From contig CAIQCM010000036.1 of the NCBI GenBank assembly GCA_903870305.1, positions 1 through 6,500 on the forward strand: a stretch of 6,500 nucleotides of DNA, read 5' to 3'. Position 1 is the first letter of the stretch. Every line of letters begins with the position of its first letter. The translations under genes were made by a program, and so were the position numbers. A model generated the notes under the pieces. The model was not told where the DNA came from. It did no database searches and worked only from the letters and a program-made list of their open reading frames with translations. Shown here piece after piece: positions 5,300 through 6,500 of this stretch. Source of the stretch: an uncultured bacterium. Its GTDB lineage: Bacteria > Patescibacteriota > Patescibacteriia > CAIQCM01.

Positions 5300-5328
5300 A
5301 TACTACCACAAAAACCCTTTTCGGTCAA
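5300..5328 (-). promoter_or_regulatory. Promoter of the M23 peptidase gene
   Basis: On the - strand, TTGACC (5328-5323) is followed by a 17-base spacer and TAGTAT (5305-5300), with TG one base before the -10 (TGGTAGTAT, an extended -10). Transcription should begin near 5293. That leaves a leader of about 155 bases if translation starts at the TTG at 5138, but only 26 bases to the first open codon of the same frame. Confidence 0.6.
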
Positions 5329-5342
5329 CGGTCGCGTTGACC
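5323..5342. repeat. Inverted repeat carrying both divergent -35 boxes
   Basis: GGTCAAC (5323-5329) and GTTGACC (5336-5342) are perfect inverted copies around GGTCGC. Each arm contains the -35 hexamer TTGACC of one of the two divergent promoters, so the symmetry may simply be two back-to-back promoters. It could equally be an operator through which one regulator controls both genes. Confidence 0.6.
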
Positions 5343-5366
5343 TAATGGCGGGTTTAGGCCTAACAT
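5337..5366 (+). promoter_or_regulatory. hppA: Promoter of hppA
   Basis: TTGACC (5337-5342) lies 18 bases before TAACAT (5361-5366), which keeps the TA...T of the -10. The spacer includes the 10-base palindrome TTAGGCCTAA (5354-5363), overlapping the -10. Transcription would start near 5373, giving a leader of about 55 bases. It is a little weaker by sequence than its - strand partner because of the 18-base spacer and the missing TGn. Confidence 0.5.
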
Positions 5367-5398
5367 GGGTCTGTGAGCAAAGACCCTTCGTCTTTTTT
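5367..5398 (+). terminator. Terminator-like hairpin at the start of the hppA leader
   Basis: GGGTCT (5367-5372) pairs perfectly with AGACCC (5381-5386) over an 8-base loop, followed by TTCGTCTTTTTTCTTTT. It has the shape of an intrinsic terminator, but no + strand gene lies upstream. If the promoter at 5337-5366 is right, transcription starts inside the hairpin and it cannot fold in the hppA mRNA. It may block read-through from the left, or be part of an attenuator if a further upstream promoter exists. Confidence 0.4.
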
Positions 5399-5427
5399 CT
5401 TTTATTCATAATAAATAAAGCAGTCCT

Positions 5428-6500
5428 ATGACACCCAGTGTCATCTTCGCGCTTATCGCAGGCGCACTAGCCGTTATCTACGGCGCCGTTCTTATTAAAT
5501 TGGTCTTGAAGATCCCCGTACCCGAGGGCAAGGCAAAGGGAATTGCCCTTGCCATTGAAGAAGGGGCCAAGGCCTATTTGGGCCGCCAATCCCGAACCGT
5601 CGGGGTGATCGGTCTCGCACTTGCGATAATTCTTTGGTTTGTCCTCGGCTGGAAGATCGCGCTCGGTTTTTTGATCGGCGCGTTGCTTTCCGGCGCAACC
5701 GGATACATTGGCATGCTGGTTTCGGTCAAAGCCAATGTGCGCACGGCCGAATCCGCTCGCTCGGGTTTGGCCAAAGCGCTTGAGACCGCCGTGCGCGGCG
5801 GAACCGTGACTGGAATGTTGGTCGTCGGCTTCGGATTGATCGGGGTGGCCGGCTATTATTCTTTGACGCACGACTTGTCCGCTTTGGTCGGTTTGGGTTT
5901 TGGCGGCTCGCTTATTTCGGTTTTTGCGCGCTTGGGCGGCGGAATTTTCACCAAAGCCGCTGACGTCGGCGCCGACCTGGTTGGAAAAGTTGAAAAAGGA
6001 ATTCCCGAAGATGATCCGCGCAACCCGGCTGTGATCGCCGACCAGGTTGGCGATAGTGTTGGCGACTGCGCCGGCATGGCCGCCGACCTGTTCGAGACCT
6101 ATGCGGTTACGACGATCGCCGCCATGCTTTTGGCCTCGCTTTCGTTTGCCGGAAGCGAACGCGCCGTCACTTTCCCACTCGTCCTCGGCGGCGTCGCCAT
6201 CATCGCTTCCATCTTGGGATCGCTCGCTTTCCGTTTGGGCGCCAAGAAAAACATTATGGGTGCGCTCTATAAGGGTTTGGCCGCGGCTGGTTTGCTTGCG
6301 CTCATGGCCTTCTGGGTCGTCATCCCGCGCTATATGGACGGACTTCTGGACAACCCGCTTTCGCTCTTCTGGTGCGCGGTCGTGGGGCTCGCGGTCACCG
6401 GCGCGATCGTTGTGATCACCGATTACTACACTTCGACCAAATACGCGCCGGTGCGCGACATTGCCAAGGCCTCGACCACCGGACACGGCACGAACATCAT
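5428..6500 (+). CDS. hppA: Membrane ion-translocating pyrophosphatase, 3' end outside window
   Basis: HppA hydrolyses cytoplasmic pyrophosphate and uses the energy to pump H+ or Na+ out across the membrane. The window holds the first 357 codons of a family usually 650-800 residues long; the frame is open to the right edge. Hydrophobic helices alternate throughout (about 4-27, 56-100, 127-167, 225-240, 248-268, 283-300, 311-332). The active-site signatures are clear: DVGADLVGKVEKGIPEDDP (179-197), ADQVGDSVGDCAGMAADLFE (204-223), and the later TDYYTSTKYAPVRDIAKAS (331-349) with TGHGTNI at the edge. The motif usually written DNVGDNVGD has Gln206 and Ser210 here. The motif that separates K+-dependent from K+-independent enzymes and the ion-choice residues cannot be judged from this fragment. 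ATG 5428 fits the family N-terminus but lacks a clear Shine-Dalgarno. The gene diverges from the M23 peptidase. Confidence 0.94.
   Translation, partial: MTPSVIFALIAGALAVIYGAVLIKLVLKIPVPEGKAKGIALAIEEGAKAYLGRQSRTVGVIGLALAIILWFVLGWKIALGFLIGALLSGATGYIGMLVSVKANVRTAESARSGLAKALETAVRGGTVTGMLVVGFGLIGVAGYYSLTHDLSALVGLGFGGSLISVFARLGGGIFTKAADVGADLVGKVEKGIPEDDPRNPAVIADQVGDSVGDCAGMAADLFETYAVTTIAAMLLASLSFAGSERAVTFPLVLGGVAIIASILGSLAFRLGAKKNIMGALYKGLAAAGLLALMAFWVVIPRYMDGLLDNPLSLFWCAVVGLAVTGAIVVITDYYTSTKYAPVRDIAKASTTGHGTNI

Noticed and set aside
5323..5400. A fluoride riboswitch before hppA
   Set aside because: Fluoride riboswitches do precede some pyrophosphatase genes, but the conserved pseudoknot pattern of that motif cannot be found here.
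5467..6486. A 339-codon open frame on the - strand
   Set aside because: It lies opposite hppA, whose + frame carries unmistakable pyrophosphatase motifs to the window edge. The - strand product is a low-complexity Arg/Asp/Gly-rich shadow with no family signal.

Overview
The window reads as ordinary bacterial chromosome, most likely from a Candidate Phyla Radiation (Patescibacteria, Parcubacteria-like) lineage. That placement is inferred from the mix seen here: a short DksA-type zinc-finger protein beside lspA, a four-helix-bundle (S23/IVP-type) protein, a LysM-M23 envelope hydrolase, a membrane pyrophosphatase, and AT-rich palindromic or direct repeats at gene ends. lspA ends in TGA and no gene needs TGA as a sense codon, so the standard bacterial code fits. 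The genes are visibly richer in G+C than the first ~700 bases and the repeat-bearing gaps.

Layout. Bases 1-700 hold no convincing protein gene. They look like one transcription unit on the + strand: a strong sigma70-type promoter with an extended -10 (109-137), about 510 bases dense in hairpins, and a small intrinsic terminator (629-655). I could not match it to RNase P RNA, tmRNA, SRP RNA or 6S RNA. A 39-bp-arm palindromic element (490-587) sits in its 3' part. A second promoter (659-687) follows the terminator at once and drives a DksA/TraR-family gene and lspA (lipoprotein signal peptidase), 6 bases apart. After a gap built of tandem heptamers comes a complete comM/yifB AAA+ ATPase gene, then a small four-helix-bundle gene lying between two 41-bp direct repeats. 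A bidirectional terminator separates these from a convergent gene on the - strand, which encodes a membrane-anchored peptidase with two LysM domains and an M23 domain. That gene and hppA (membrane ion-pumping pyrophosphatase, running off the right edge) diverge from a mirror-image promoter pair whose two -35 boxes are the arms of one inverted repeat.

Taken together the genes are housekeeping and envelope functions: transcription control (DksA-like), lipoprotein maturation (LspA), DNA-related AAA+ activity (ComM), cell-wall hydrolysis (M23) and PPi-driven ion pumping (HppA). The parts most worth a second look are non-coding: the unidentified structured RNA candidate, and the CCAAGAA repeat family. 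Each of its three copies sits at the 3' end of a gene, in the sense direction and in the same reading phase, offering a second in-frame stop.
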